A DNA stretch of 64,000 nucleotides, taken from Mycobacterium gallinarum (GTDB lineage Bacteria; Actinomycetota; Actinomycetes; Mycobacteriales; Mycobacteriaceae). This document shows positions 1-8,232 of the stretch, piece after piece. Under the pieces are notes generated by a model. It was not told the DNA's origin. It did not search any database and saw only the letters and a list, made by a program, of their open reading frames with translations. The stretch spans positions 5,022,001 through 5,086,000 of the forward strand of contig NZ_AP022601.1 of NCBI RefSeq assembly GCF_010726765.1, written 5' to 3'. The first letter of the stretch is position 1. Each line of letters opens with the position of its first letter. A program made the translations under genes and the position numbers.

Positions 1-61
1 TGCGGGATCATCTCGGCCTATAGGCTGACTCGGAGGTGCCGCGGCGACACCGGGGGTGACG

Positions 62-358
62 ATGGCCTTTACACAGCCGGCGGTGGGGTTTCTGCTCCTC
101 GCCGCGGCCGTGCTGACGGCGATTCTCGGCCTGGCTTCGCGTGTCTACATCGGCCGCAGACGCCGGACCAAGCCGGTACAGGCCATGGTCCGGACCTTCC
201 GCAAGACCGGCATCGCCCGGCTGCTGTTCGGCCGCTTCGACAGTGACGTGCTCGACGACGACGAACTCGACAGCATGATCCTGATGCCCACCGTCGTGGT
301 GGCCTGCGGCCTCTGCCTCACCGCGCTGTTCCTGCTCGGCTACAACACCTTGGCTTGA
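62..358 (+). CDS. Small two-TM membrane protein, function unknown
   Basis: A 98-residue protein with a hydrophobic N-terminal segment (about residues 6-28), an Arg-rich cytoplasmic patch (RRRR), an acidic middle (DDDE) and a second hydrophobic segment near the C-terminus. I do not recognise a named family. The ATG at 62 is chosen over the in-frame GTG at 56 because a G-rich Shine-Dalgarno-like run (52-56) sits five bases before it. A TAGGCT box at 21-26 could be its -10. Its 3' end overlaps the convergent MBL hydrolase gene by 19 bp. Confidence 0.6.
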   Translation: MAFTQPAVGFLLLAAAVLTAILGLASRVYIGRRRRTKPVQAMVRTFRKTGIARLLFGRFDSDVLDDDELDSMILMPTVVVACGLCLTALFLLGYNTLA

Positions 359-1086
359 GTCTGGGCCCGAGCCGCCGCCTCCCGGACCGAACCCCGCCAC
401 ACCGGACCGTGACCGGGCAACAGCACCTCGGTGTCGAGCAGCCCCAGTGCGGACAGGCTGCGCAGGCAGCCGTCCTCGTCATGGTTGAACAGCTTCGGCA
501 GCAGCTGCGGCCCGGTCCGCGATGCCAGCGGGTGACCGGTGACCAGCGCGTCGCCCGAGACCAGCACGCCGTCCACCAGGTACGAGCAGTGTCCGCCGGT
601 GTGCCCCGGTGTCGGAATCACCACCGGCGCGCCGGGTAGGCCCGCGGCGACGTCTTCGGTCAGCGCCTGCGTGCTCGGAATGCCGTCGTGGGTCAACGCA
701 CCCTTGCGGGTGATCGCCACGGACCACTTGACGTAGCGCGGCTGCCAGATGTGTTTGGCGATGTCGACCGGTGAGGCCTGCTCCAGGTACTCCCGTCGGG
801 AGTGGGCGACCTCGGCTGCGTGGCAGTAGACCGGGGTGCCATGGGTTTTCGCAAACCAGATGGCCGAACCGAAGTGATCGATGTGCGCGTGCGTCAACAG
901 GATTGCACGCAGGTCGTCGACGCCGAAGCCGAGCCGGCGCATCGAGTCCAGCACGTCGTCGCGGTTACCCGGGAATCCCGTGTCGATAAGGATCACACCG
1001 GCGTCGTCGGTGACGAGGGTCCAGTTGACGAGGTCGGTGTAAGCGAAGTGGACACGGTCTGTGACGGCGTCCAGGGCTGCTGCCAT
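340..1086 (-). CDS. MBL-fold metallo-hydrolase
   Basis: A 248-residue metallo-beta-lactamase-superfamily hydrolase. The metal-binding HxHxDH motif is HAHIDH at residues 66-71. Further ligands are visible in PGHTGGH, SGDALVTG and LLPGHGP. There is no signal peptide, so it is probably cytosolic. Its position, divergent from fgd1, matches Rv0406c of M. tuberculosis, recalled from memory. The substrate is unknown; the family includes lactonases, glyoxalase II-like and thioesterase activities. A TAAACT box six bases before the ATG suggests a leaderless transcript. Confidence 0.88.
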   Translation of the reverse strand: MAAALDAVTDRVHFAYTDLVNWTLVTDDAGVILIDTGFPGNRDDVLDSMRRLGFGVDDLRAILLTHAHIDHFGSAIWFAKTHGTPVYCHAAEVAHSRREYLEQASPVDIAKHIWQPRYVKWSVAITRKGALTHDGIPSTQALTEDVAAGLPGAPVVIPTPGHTGGHCSYLVDGVLVSGDALVTGHPLASRTGPQLLPKLFNHDEDGCLRSLSALGLLDTEVLLPGHGPVWRGSVREAAARAQTQAKVL

Positions 1087-1092
1087 GTCGCG

Positions 1093-1098
1093 AGTTTA
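1093..1098 (-). promoter_or_regulatory. -10 box of leaderless MBL hydrolase transcript
   Basis: On the minus strand TAAACT is followed by six bases and then the ATG at 1086. TAnnnT at this distance is the usual arrangement for mycobacterial mRNAs that start at the initiation codon. The divergent fgd1 promoter must share this 34-bp gap. Confidence 0.5.
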
Positions 1099-1120
1099 GG
1101 CAGGAGGGTAGAAATAAAAG

Positions 1121-2131
1121 GTGCCTCAACTGAAACTCGGATATAAGGCGTCGGCGGAGCAGTTCGCCCCGCGAGAACTCGTCGAGCTCGGGGTCGCCGC
1201 CGAAGCGCACGGGATGGACAGCGCCACCGTCAGCGACCACTTCCAGCCGTGGCGCCACGAGGGTGGTCACGCGCCGTTCTCACTGGCCTGGATGACCGCG
1301 GTGGGTGAGCGCACCGAGCGGCTGTTCCTCGGCACGTCGGTGATGACGCCGACGTTCAGATACAACCCCGCCGTGATCGCCCAGGCCTTCGCCACCATGG
1401 GCTGCCTGTACCCGGACCGCATCTTCCTCGGTGTGGGCACCGGTGAGGCGCTCAACGAGATCGCGACGGGTTACGAGGGCGAGTGGCCCGAGTTCAAGGA
1501 GCGCTACGCCCGTCTGCGCGAGTCCATCCGGCTGATGCGCGAGCTGTGGCTCGGCGACCGCGTGGACTTCGAGGGTGAGTACTACAAGACGAAGGGTGCC
1601 TCGATCTACGACGTCCCCGAGGGTGGGATCCCGATCTACATCGCCGCGGGCGGACCGCAGGTGGCCAAGTACGCGGGCCGCGCGGGCGACGGCTTCATCT
1701 GCACGTCCGGCAAGGGCGAGGAGCTGTACAAGGACAAGCTCATACCTGCCGTAAAAGAAGGGGCGGAGGCCGCCGACCGCGACCCCGACACCATCGACCG
1801 CATGATCGAGATCAAGATCTCCTATGATCCGGATCCGAAGCTGGCGCTGGAGAACACCCGCTTCTGGGCGCCGCTGTCGCTGACGGCCGAGCAGAAGCAC
1901 AGCATCAACGACCCCATGGAGATGGAGAAGGCCGCCGACGAGCTGCCGATCGAGCAGGTCGCCAAGCGCTGGATCGTCGCGTCGGATCCCGACGAAGCGG
2001 TCGAAATGGTCGGTCAGTACGTCAAGTGGGGTCTGAACCACCTGGTGTTCCACGACCCCCGCCACGATCAGCGCCGTTTCCTCGAGCTGTTTCAAAAAGA
2101 TCTGGAGCCGCGGCTGCGCCGACTCGGCTGA
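1121..2131 (+). CDS. fgd1: F420-dependent glucose-6-phosphate dehydrogenase
   Basis: This 336-residue enzyme oxidises glucose-6-phosphate to 6-phosphogluconolactone and reduces coenzyme F420, supplying F420H2 to the deazaflavin reductases that activate nitroimidazoles. The luciferase-like TIM-barrel sequence closely resembles M. tuberculosis Fgd1 (Rv0407, 336 aa). Active-site residues fall at the same numbers: Asp39, His40, Trp44 and Glu109. The start is a GTG, with GGAGGG at 1103-1108; its 12-base spacing is rather long. As in M. tuberculosis, the phosphotransacetylase and acetate kinase genes lie downstream, but here an inserted EEP gene and a glycan cluster intervene. Confidence 0.97.
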   Translation: MPQLKLGYKASAEQFAPRELVELGVAAEAHGMDSATVSDHFQPWRHEGGHAPFSLAWMTAVGERTERLFLGTSVMTPTFRYNPAVIAQAFATMGCLYPDRIFLGVGTGEALNEIATGYEGEWPEFKERYARLRESIRLMRELWLGDRVDFEGEYYKTKGASIYDVPEGGIPIYIAAGGPQVAKYAGRAGDGFICTSGKGEELYKDKLIPAVKEGAEAADRDPDTIDRMIEIKISYDPDPKLALENTRFWAPLSLTAEQKHSINDPMEMEKAADELPIEQVAKRWIVASDPDEAVEMVGQYVKWGLNHLVFHDPRHDQRRFLELFQKDLEPRLRRLG

Positions 2132-2154
2132 GCCGAGATCACAACGAGCACAGC

Positions 2155-3129
2155 ATGATTCGAGTGTTCACGACGGTACTCGGCGTGCTCGCGTTCGTGG
2201 TCGGCGCGGCCGGATTGGCGTCGCGGTACCTGCCGATAACCAACGAGGCCATCCTCGTCGTCGCCGCGGCATCGCCGTATCTGACGGTCGCGGCCCTCAT
2301 CGCCCTGATCCTGTTCGCGTTGGCGCGGCGTTGGGTGCTGACCGTCGCCGCGGGCCTGTTGTGTGTGGTGATGATCGGTGTCCAGCTACCACGGTTCATC
2401 GGCTCCGAGAGCACGGATGTGCCGAGCGTCGCCGTGCGGGTGGTCACCGCCAATCTTGGCTTTGGAGAGGCGGATTCGGGTACCGTCGCGGACCTGGCGC
2501 GATCTTCGGCCGATGTGCTGGTCATCCAGGAGCTGACGCCCCAGGCTGCGGCCGGGCTGGCGGGGTTGGGCGAGACGTTTCCGCACCGCATGCTCAATCC
2601 CGAAGAGATGGCATTCGGAATCGGGATCTGGAGCAGGTACCCGCTCGTCGACACCGGGCACGTCGAGGGCTACCAGATGCCGATGCTGAGGGCCCGCATC
2701 CAGCTTCCGGGCGTGCGGTTCCCGCCGACGCTGCTGGCCGTACACCTCGCCGCACCGTGGGTGCAGCCGCTGGAGATCTTCGGTGACGACATGGCCAGGT
2801 TCCCCGCGACCCTGCGCGACGTCGCGCGCGACGCGGGATCGGGTGCGGTGATCATCGCCGGCGATCTCAACTCCACCATCGACATGCAACCGTTTCGCAA
2901 GTTCCTCGACGAGGGTTATCGCGATGCGGGTGAGCAGGTGGGTGCGGGACTGTCCCGTACCTATCCGAGCAAGCCGTGGCGTAAGCCGATGATCGGCATC
3001 GATCATGTGCTCGTCTACAACTGCGTCGCATCTTCCGCGCGCACGGTTCCCTTGCCCGGCTCCGACCACCGCGGCCTGGCCACCACGATCGAGATTCCGG
3101 TCGACCCGACCGCCAGTTACCCGGTCTAG
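2155..3129 (+). CDS. Membrane-anchored endonuclease/exonuclease/phosphatase-family protein
   Basis: A 324-residue protein with about three N-terminal transmembrane segments (residues 1-90) followed by an EEP domain. Catalytic landmarks are TANLGFG, the metal-binding Glu in IQELTP, AGDLNST, GIDHVLV and the terminal SDHRG. This layout matches YafD-like EEP proteins, whose nuclease or phosphatase substrate is uncertain; the catalytic domain should face outward. The frame is open farther upstream into fgd1, but the ATG at 2155, just after the fgd1 stop, is the natural start. Its TAG stop interlocks with the TAG of the convergent gene in one CTAG. Confidence 0.85.
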   Translation: MIRVFTTVLGVLAFVVGAAGLASRYLPITNEAILVVAAASPYLTVAALIALILFALARRWVLTVAAGLLCVVMIGVQLPRFIGSESTDVPSVAVRVVTANLGFGEADSGTVADLARSSADVLVIQELTPQAAAGLAGLGETFPHRMLNPEEMAFGIGIWSRYPLVDTGHVEGYQMPMLRARIQLPGVRFPPTLLAVHLAAPWVQPLEIFGDDMARFPATLRDVARDAGSGAVIIAGDLNSTIDMQPFRKFLDEGYRDAGEQVGAGLSRTYPSKPWRKPMIGIDHVLVYNCVASSARTVPLPGSDHRGLATTIEIPVDPTASYPV

Positions 3130-4826
3130 GGCTTGGGTGGCGGTGGATTCGCAGGCCGGTCGTGGATCCGGAAGATGCGAAACTGCGGCCCACCTGTCGG
3201 TCCTGTGACGGTCATGACGAGCGTGCCGATACCGGCGCCGGTGTTCCACAGCGTCGGGTAGCGGATGTTGACCGCGTCGAGTTTGCCGAGTCCCATGGGT
3301 CGGGGCACGAGGATGTACTTCACACCCATCTCGGCCGGGTTGTTCAGCTTGTCGAAGAAGTCGTAGTCGCTGCGCACGACGAACTGGTCGGGGCGTTCAG
3401 AGGCCAGCCACATCCGCGCCAACCCGAAGGTGTCTATCACCACCGATCCGGTGGGCAGGTTCTGGCTGTCGAACCAGCGAACGGTGTTCTCGGCGACCTC
3501 GCCGGACCAGAAGAACCAGAATTTGTCCCGCGGGTACTGCTCGGGCCAGAAGACGGAACGAAGTCCGAACTCCTCCTTCCCGATGGAGGGATCGAGCATG
3601 GACTTCCACGTGACGGGCAGCGAGGTCAACAAAACGCCGATCATCAGTCCGGAAAGTCCAACACGCCAATATTTCTCGGGACGCGACGGCGGCTCACTCT
3701 CCGGCCAGGCGACGAGCAGTAGGACCACCAACATCGGGACCAGCACGATGAAGAAGCGGAACCACCCAAAGGTGGAGCCCAGCAGTATCGCCACACACTG
3801 AAAGGTCAGCACCGACCCGAAGATCGCCAAGGGAACCGCAGGAATCGACCGGCGGCGGAGAAAGGCAGCGACGACGACCGCGATCAGCACCACGGCCACC
3901 AACGGCTGGATCCCGAATACGCTCTGCGCGATGACCTTCAGCAGCGGGATGAAGCCGACATCGTCGGCACCCACGACTCCGGAGGCCTCGATCTGCGCAC
4001 TGTTGCCGTACTGAGAGGTGAACTGGGCCAGCAGGCTTGCGTCGAGCAACCAACCGGCCAGCGCCCATAGGGCGAATGCGGCGATGACGGGAAACGAGAC
4101 GACCACCCCGTCATGCCAGCTGTGTTGTACGCCGCTGCGCCAACTCGTCAGCCTCTGGTGGCGGCGGAACGAATAGACCATAACGACGACGGTCGCGGCA
4201 GCCGCGGCGATCAGAGCTTCATAACGAACGAGATACCCGAGCCCGAAAGCGGTTCCGGCCCAAAAGAGATCGAGGGCACCGTGTGTCCGTCGCCATTGCA
4301 GCAACCGGCGGCATGCCCACAGCAGCACGAAAAGGAAGGCGGCCTCGCTCATACCGTTGGCGCCGTACAGCATGACCATCGGATTCAGCGCGAACGCGAG
4401 AATGCCGGTCCAGCGCAGCAGGGTGCTGACGTTGGCGTCGAGCGCGATCCGTCGTATCAGGACGACGGCACCGGCCATGAAGGCCGCACTCTGGATGACG
4501 CCGGTGAGGCCGAGTGTCTTCAGTTCGGGCCACCAGTGGCTCAACGGCATGAGCGGAATCTGCGCGAAGCTCGGCAGCGGATTCCACACGAAGCCGACGG
4601 CACCCAGGTGTGGGTACCTGCTCATCACCGTATAGCCGGCATTGCCGGTCCGGCTGGTGGCATCCGGGTTGATGTAGCCCACCTTGAACAGGTAGTAGCC
4701 CAGCGCGCCGTAACCTATGAAGCCGACCAGGAACAGCAACCAGCCGGCACGACGCCCCGACGACGTGACTTCGGGTTCAACTGGGGTGTGGTGCTTTTCG
4801 GCAGGCCGAACGAGCGTGGTGGTCAT
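3126..4826 (-). CDS. Polytopic GT-C/GT39-like membrane glycosyltransferase
   Basis: A 566-residue integral membrane protein with about ten to twelve hydrophobic segments and a hydrophilic C-terminal part from about residue 400. The first large loop contains NPDATSR followed by a Tyr/His-rich stretch, an arrangement seen in polyprenyl-phosphate-sugar-dependent GT-C enzymes (ArnT/PMT class), which use an acidic residue in loop 1. I infer a lipid-linked sugar transferase acting outside the membrane, but identity to a named GT family is not certain. It is last in a minus-strand operon; its ATG overlaps the stop of the BcsB-like gene (ATGA). Confidence 0.65.
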   Translation of the reverse strand: MTTTLVRPAEKHHTPVEPEVTSSGRRAGWLLFLVGFIGYGALGYYLFKVGYINPDATSRTGNAGYTVMSRYPHLGAVGFVWNPLPSFAQIPLMPLSHWWPELKTLGLTGVIQSAAFMAGAVVLIRRIALDANVSTLLRWTGILAFALNPMVMLYGANGMSEAAFLFVLLWACRRLLQWRRTHGALDLFWAGTAFGLGYLVRYEALIAAAAATVVVMVYSFRRHQRLTSWRSGVQHSWHDGVVVSFPVIAAFALWALAGWLLDASLLAQFTSQYGNSAQIEASGVVGADDVGFIPLLKVIAQSVFGIQPLVAVVLIAVVVAAFLRRRSIPAVPLAIFGSVLTFQCVAILLGSTFGWFRFFIVLVPMLVVLLLVAWPESEPPSRPEKYWRVGLSGLMIGVLLTSLPVTWKSMLDPSIGKEEFGLRSVFWPEQYPRDKFWFFWSGEVAENTVRWFDSQNLPTGSVVIDTFGLARMWLASERPDQFVVRSDYDFFDKLNNPAEMGVKYILVPRPMGLGKLDAVNIRYPTLWNTGAGIGTLVMTVTGPTGGPQFRIFRIHDRPANPPPPKP

Positions 4827-6832
4827 GGACCCGAGCTGTCGAAGCCCGGCGCCGCATGCTGCCCGACCGACGCCTTACGTGCTTTCCGGCGCCTGGTGAG
4901 CGCCACCGCGGCAATGATGCTCGCGACGACCGCTGTCCCCGCGCCGATCAAGGCCCAGAGGACCCAGCGGTTGCTGGTCTCGACCACACGCAGGGCAGGT
5001 CCATTGGAACGGACAGTGATGTTCTTGGCCACTCCGCCGGCACCCGCGACGACCACGTCACCACGGAGTTCACGCCAACCGCCCTTGCGGGTTGCGAGGA
5101 AGTCGAACACGGGGTTGACCAATGACCAGTCACCGGATGTCGTCACGAGCAGGACGGTGCGGTCGTTATCGGCGAACGCCTGCATGCTGCCGAGACCTTC
5201 CGGAATTCTGGCGGTCACATCGGGCGGCAGATCCACCTCCACGGCGTCCTTCTCCGGCGCGATCGGCGGCTCGAGCCCGGTGCCCTCGATGGTGGCCGAG
5301 TCGGCGACGATCAGCGCGCCGGATCCGCTGTTCGCGGCCTGCTTCACGTCGACCAGTGTGGGCAACAGTTCCCGCGAGGTCAGCTTCTGGACGGACGCGA
5401 TGACCGCGACGGCGCGGGAAATGTAGTTCGTGTCGTAGCCGCCGAGCGCCACCTGGAACGTCGGCGCGAATCCGACTGGCAGCGCTTCGAATCCGCCCAT
5501 GGAGACATTTCCGCCCACCGCGGTGACGGTCGAGGCGTCGTCGATCTCGAACGTCATCGGCACCGTGCGTGGATTGCAGGCTCCCGGCGCAGGCTCGTAG
5601 GTGACGGCGAGCTCGAGGTTCGCACCCCGGCTGCCCAGATCACCCGGCACGGCGAAGGTGGCGTCGACGAGGCCGGACTCGTTGAGTTCTGTCGAGTACA
5701 GCGCCTGGCCGCCAGAACGGACCACCAGGGTGCCCTTCTCGGTGTCCTTCACCGATGTGTAGTGCGCCAGCATGTGCACGTCCAGCTTGCCCGGATTCGC
5801 GAGGCCGAAGACGGCGGTGTCGAATCCCGTGTACAGCGACGACTGACCGAGCACGGTGACACGACCGCCTGCGCCGAGCTGTTCGAAGGTGGCGGTGTTC
5901 GTCCCGCGCACCGCCAACGACTCGGTGGAATCGATTGCAGCGGTGGGTGTCTGGCTGATCGCCAACAGTTGCGATCTGAACAGTGCGGTCTGGTCGACCA
6001 GGCTGTCGCCCTTGCCGGTGACCAGCAGATACGGCACTCCGGCTTGGCCGCTGACGGTGACCGCGCCCCCGCCTTCGTCGTTCTCGTCATCGCGCACGAC
6101 TATGGTGCGGCGCATCGCGTTCCACTCGGCGGGCGGTTCGACCGTGCGTGACAACGGCAGGACCCTGAAGTCAACGGGAATGTCCCGGTAGTGGTGGGTC
6201 AACAGGGCGGCCAGCGTCACCACCGCCTGTGACTCCGACGTCGTCGGTGCCGGGTCGACGTAGACGTCGATACCGGAGAGCAACGGCGGGAAGAACTGAT
6301 CGATGGTGGTGGGCAGTACGATCGGCCCCGTGAATTCGACGGACAGTCGATTCATCGTGACGTTGGGCGTGCTTCCACAGATCGGGTCGGCACCCACCTG
6401 ACGCAGCACGATGTTCATGCGGGCGGCTTGGTCGTGGATCGTCAGTCTCGAGATGTCGATGGCGAACGGCACAGTCACCTGGCCGAGGGTCACATCGGGA
6501 ATCGGAACGGAACCGAGAAGACTGCCGTCCTCCCCGGTGATTTCGATGTATCCACCGGTGACGTTGACGATGGATTGCAGCTCTCCGAAGAACATCCTCG
6601 GCTGGGTGCCGTCGGGCACCGGAATCGTCACGGTCTGAGCGGAGTTCGCGGCGGTGAAGCCGATGGTGGGGCCCATTCCGAGCTGTTCCCACGTCATGCT
6701 CAGTGGCGGCGTCTCCTCGGTCGGCACCGCGGTGACCTCGGGCTGAGCGGTACCCACGGCCGGTGACATCGCGCCGAGTGTCACCAGGAGAGCGACTGAA
6801 ACAAGCTGTAGTAGAAGCTTTTTAACCATCAT
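4823..6832 (-). CDS. BcsB-like cellulose-synthase-subunit-type protein
   Basis: A 669-residue secreted, membrane-anchored protein. It has a signal peptide (Lys-Lys, hydrophobic core, cleavage near residue 30), a long extracytoplasmic region rich in beta-strand patterns, and a C-terminal transmembrane helix followed by an Arg/Lys-rich tail. The layout and motifs such as PICGSTP, YVDPAP and the alternating carbohydrate-binding/flavodoxin-like pattern resemble BcsB (PF03170), the partner of cellulose synthase BcsA. The frame is open upstream, but the ATG at 6832 gives the signal peptide and overlaps the GT2 stop as ATGA. BcsB homology is inferred by eye; a profile search would decide. Confidence 0.68.
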   Translation of the reverse strand: MMVKKLLLQLVSVALLVTLGAMSPAVGTAQPEVTAVPTEETPPLSMTWEQLGMGPTIGFTAANSAQTVTIPVPDGTQPRMFFGELQSIVNVTGGYIEITGEDGSLLGSVPIPDVTLGQVTVPFAIDISRLTIHDQAARMNIVLRQVGADPICGSTPNVTMNRLSVEFTGPIVLPTTIDQFFPPLLSGIDVYVDPAPTTSESQAVVTLAALLTHHYRDIPVDFRVLPLSRTVEPPAEWNAMRRTIVVRDDENDEGGGAVTVSGQAGVPYLLVTGKGDSLVDQTALFRSQLLAISQTPTAAIDSTESLAVRGTNTATFEQLGAGGRVTVLGQSSLYTGFDTAVFGLANPGKLDVHMLAHYTSVKDTEKGTLVVRSGGQALYSTELNESGLVDATFAVPGDLGSRGANLELAVTYEPAPGACNPRTVPMTFEIDDASTVTAVGGNVSMGGFEALPVGFAPTFQVALGGYDTNYISRAVAVIASVQKLTSRELLPTLVDVKQAANSGSGALIVADSATIEGTGLEPPIAPEKDAVEVDLPPDVTARIPEGLGSMQAFADNDRTVLLVTTSGDWSLVNPVFDFLATRKGGWRELRGDVVVAGAGGVAKNITVRSNGPALRVVETSNRWVLWALIGAGTAVVASIIAAVALTRRRKARKASVGQHAAPGFDSSGP

Positions 6833-8232
6833 GCCTTCCCCGACACGGTCAGGCCGTGCACGGTCTTCTCCCAATAGGAAGCCTTGTAGATCAGTTGCAC
6901 CACAGCCTTGACGGCTGCGAGGGCCTGGAGGAACCAGTAACCCGGGACCAGGAGGGCGGCTGTCGACAGATAGGGCTTGCCCATCGCGCGTGTCGAGACC
7001 AGGCCGGCCATGATCGTGACGAGGTTGCCGACGGTGAACAGCAGCAGACACAGGTAGTACACCGGCCCGGCGTAGAGGTCGTCGAGCAGGTGCGACTTGC
7101 CGAGGTACCACAGAATCATCAACGTCCAGAAGGCAAGGTTCATCATGCATGCGATCGGCATGCCCGCGGTGAAGTTGATGAGCCGCAGTGTCGGTTTGAG
7201 ACCGAGCTGACGAGAAGCGGCGATCGGTCGGCGGAAATGCACGAAGAAGGTCTGCAAATAGCCCTTGTACCAACGGGATCGCTGCCGCACCCAGTTCACG
7301 ACGTCGGCGTTGGCTTCCTCGAGTGTCACCGAGTCCAGCACCAGTGTTTTGTACTCCGACCGCGCCAGCAGCACACCGAGATCCGCGTCCTCGGTGACGT
7401 TGAACGCATCCCAGCCACCCAGTTCGCGGAGCACCGAAGTGCGTACGTGGTTGGACGTGCCGCCCAACAGCACCACGCATCCGCTGGCGGCCAGTGACGA
7501 CAGCACATAGCTGAACCACTGGTCATACTCCAGCGAAAACCACTTCGTGAGTAGGTTCTGCCGTTCGTTGAAGAAGGCCAGGCGGCATTGAACGGCCGCG
7601 ACCTCGGGACCGTGCTTCTTGAAAAGCGCGACGACACGGCGCAATTGCAGTGGGTCGGGAATGTCCTCAGCGTCGTAGATCGTGGTGAGCTCGCTGTCGA
7701 GGACATGGTGCGCAAGCGCGTAGTTGCACGCCTTCGGCTTCGTTCGCGGATCACTCGGGGGCACCAGAACCGGTGTGATCCAGTCGAACTCGGCAGAGTG
7801 AAAAGCATTGATGGTGGCCTCATCATCGGCCTCCATGATGAGCAGCACCTCGAGCTTGTCCCGGGGATAGTCGATCTGCCCGATGCCCTGGACCAGGGTC
7901 TCGACGATGTCCGGCTCGTCGTACACCGGCAGCAGCAAGGTGTATTTCGGCAGATCCTTCTCGGACAGCGCCAGCGCTTCCTCGTCCGAGATCCGGAGCA
8001 CGGTGCGGCCATCGAGTGCGCGCAGCATCAGCACGACACGATCCGTGGTCGACACTACGAAGTAGACGGCAGACAGTCCGAGGAGCGCCATCGCGGTCAG
8101 GCGCCAATCAAGTACGGCGCCGGCCACGATGACGACGAGAATCGAGGCCAAGAACCCGGCTTGCCGCCTCGTGAGGACGCGGTTCGCCGAGTACTCCGCG
8201 GGCCGGGACGACCGATTCTCTGTCGTTGTCAT
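6829..8232 (-). CDS. Membrane GT2 processive glycosyltransferase, BcsA-like, no PilZ domain
   Basis: A 467-residue family-2 glycosyltransferase with two N-terminal transmembrane helices (about 26-64), a cytosolic GT-A domain and three or four C-terminal helices. The catalytic set is complete: Asp in MEADD (133-137), DAED (187-190), TED (280-282) and QRSRW (317-321), the QxxRW motif of processive synthases. It ends soon after the last helices, so the c-di-GMP-binding PilZ domain of classical BcsA is absent. It is joined by ATGA to genes on both sides. Together with the BcsB-like product it probably polymerises and exports a beta-glycan; the sugar donor cannot be read from sequence. Confidence 0.85.
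   Translation of the reverse strand: MTTTENRSSRPAEYSANRVLTRRQAGFLASILVVIVAGAVLDWRLTAMALLGLSAVYFVVSTTDRVVLMLRALDGRTVLRISDEEALALSEKDLPKYTLLLPVYDEPDIVETLVQGIGQIDYPRDKLEVLLIMEADDEATINAFHSAEFDWITPVLVPPSDPRTKPKACNYALAHHVLDSELTTIYDAEDIPDPLQLRRVVALFKKHGPEVAAVQCRLAFFNERQNLLTKWFSLEYDQWFSYVLSSLAASGCVVLLGGTSNHVRTSVLRELGGWDAFNVTEDADLGVLLARSEYKTLVLDSVTLEEANADVVNWVRQRSRWYKGYLQTFFVHFRRPIAASRQLGLKPTLRLINFTAGMPIACMMNLAFWTLMILWYLGKSHLLDDLYAGPVYYLCLLLFTVGNLVTIMAGLVSTRAMGKPYLSTAALLVPGYWFLQALAAVKAVVQLIYKASYWEKTVHGLTVSGKA

Noticed and set aside
1280..2095. Minus-strand 271-codon frame inside fgd1
   Set aside because: Antisense shadow of a clearly identified gene.
4113..5426. Plus-strand 437-codon frame opposite the GT-C-like and BcsB-like genes
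   Set aside because: A shadow of the minus-strand genes with low-complexity, Arg/Pro/Gln-rich translation and no domain.
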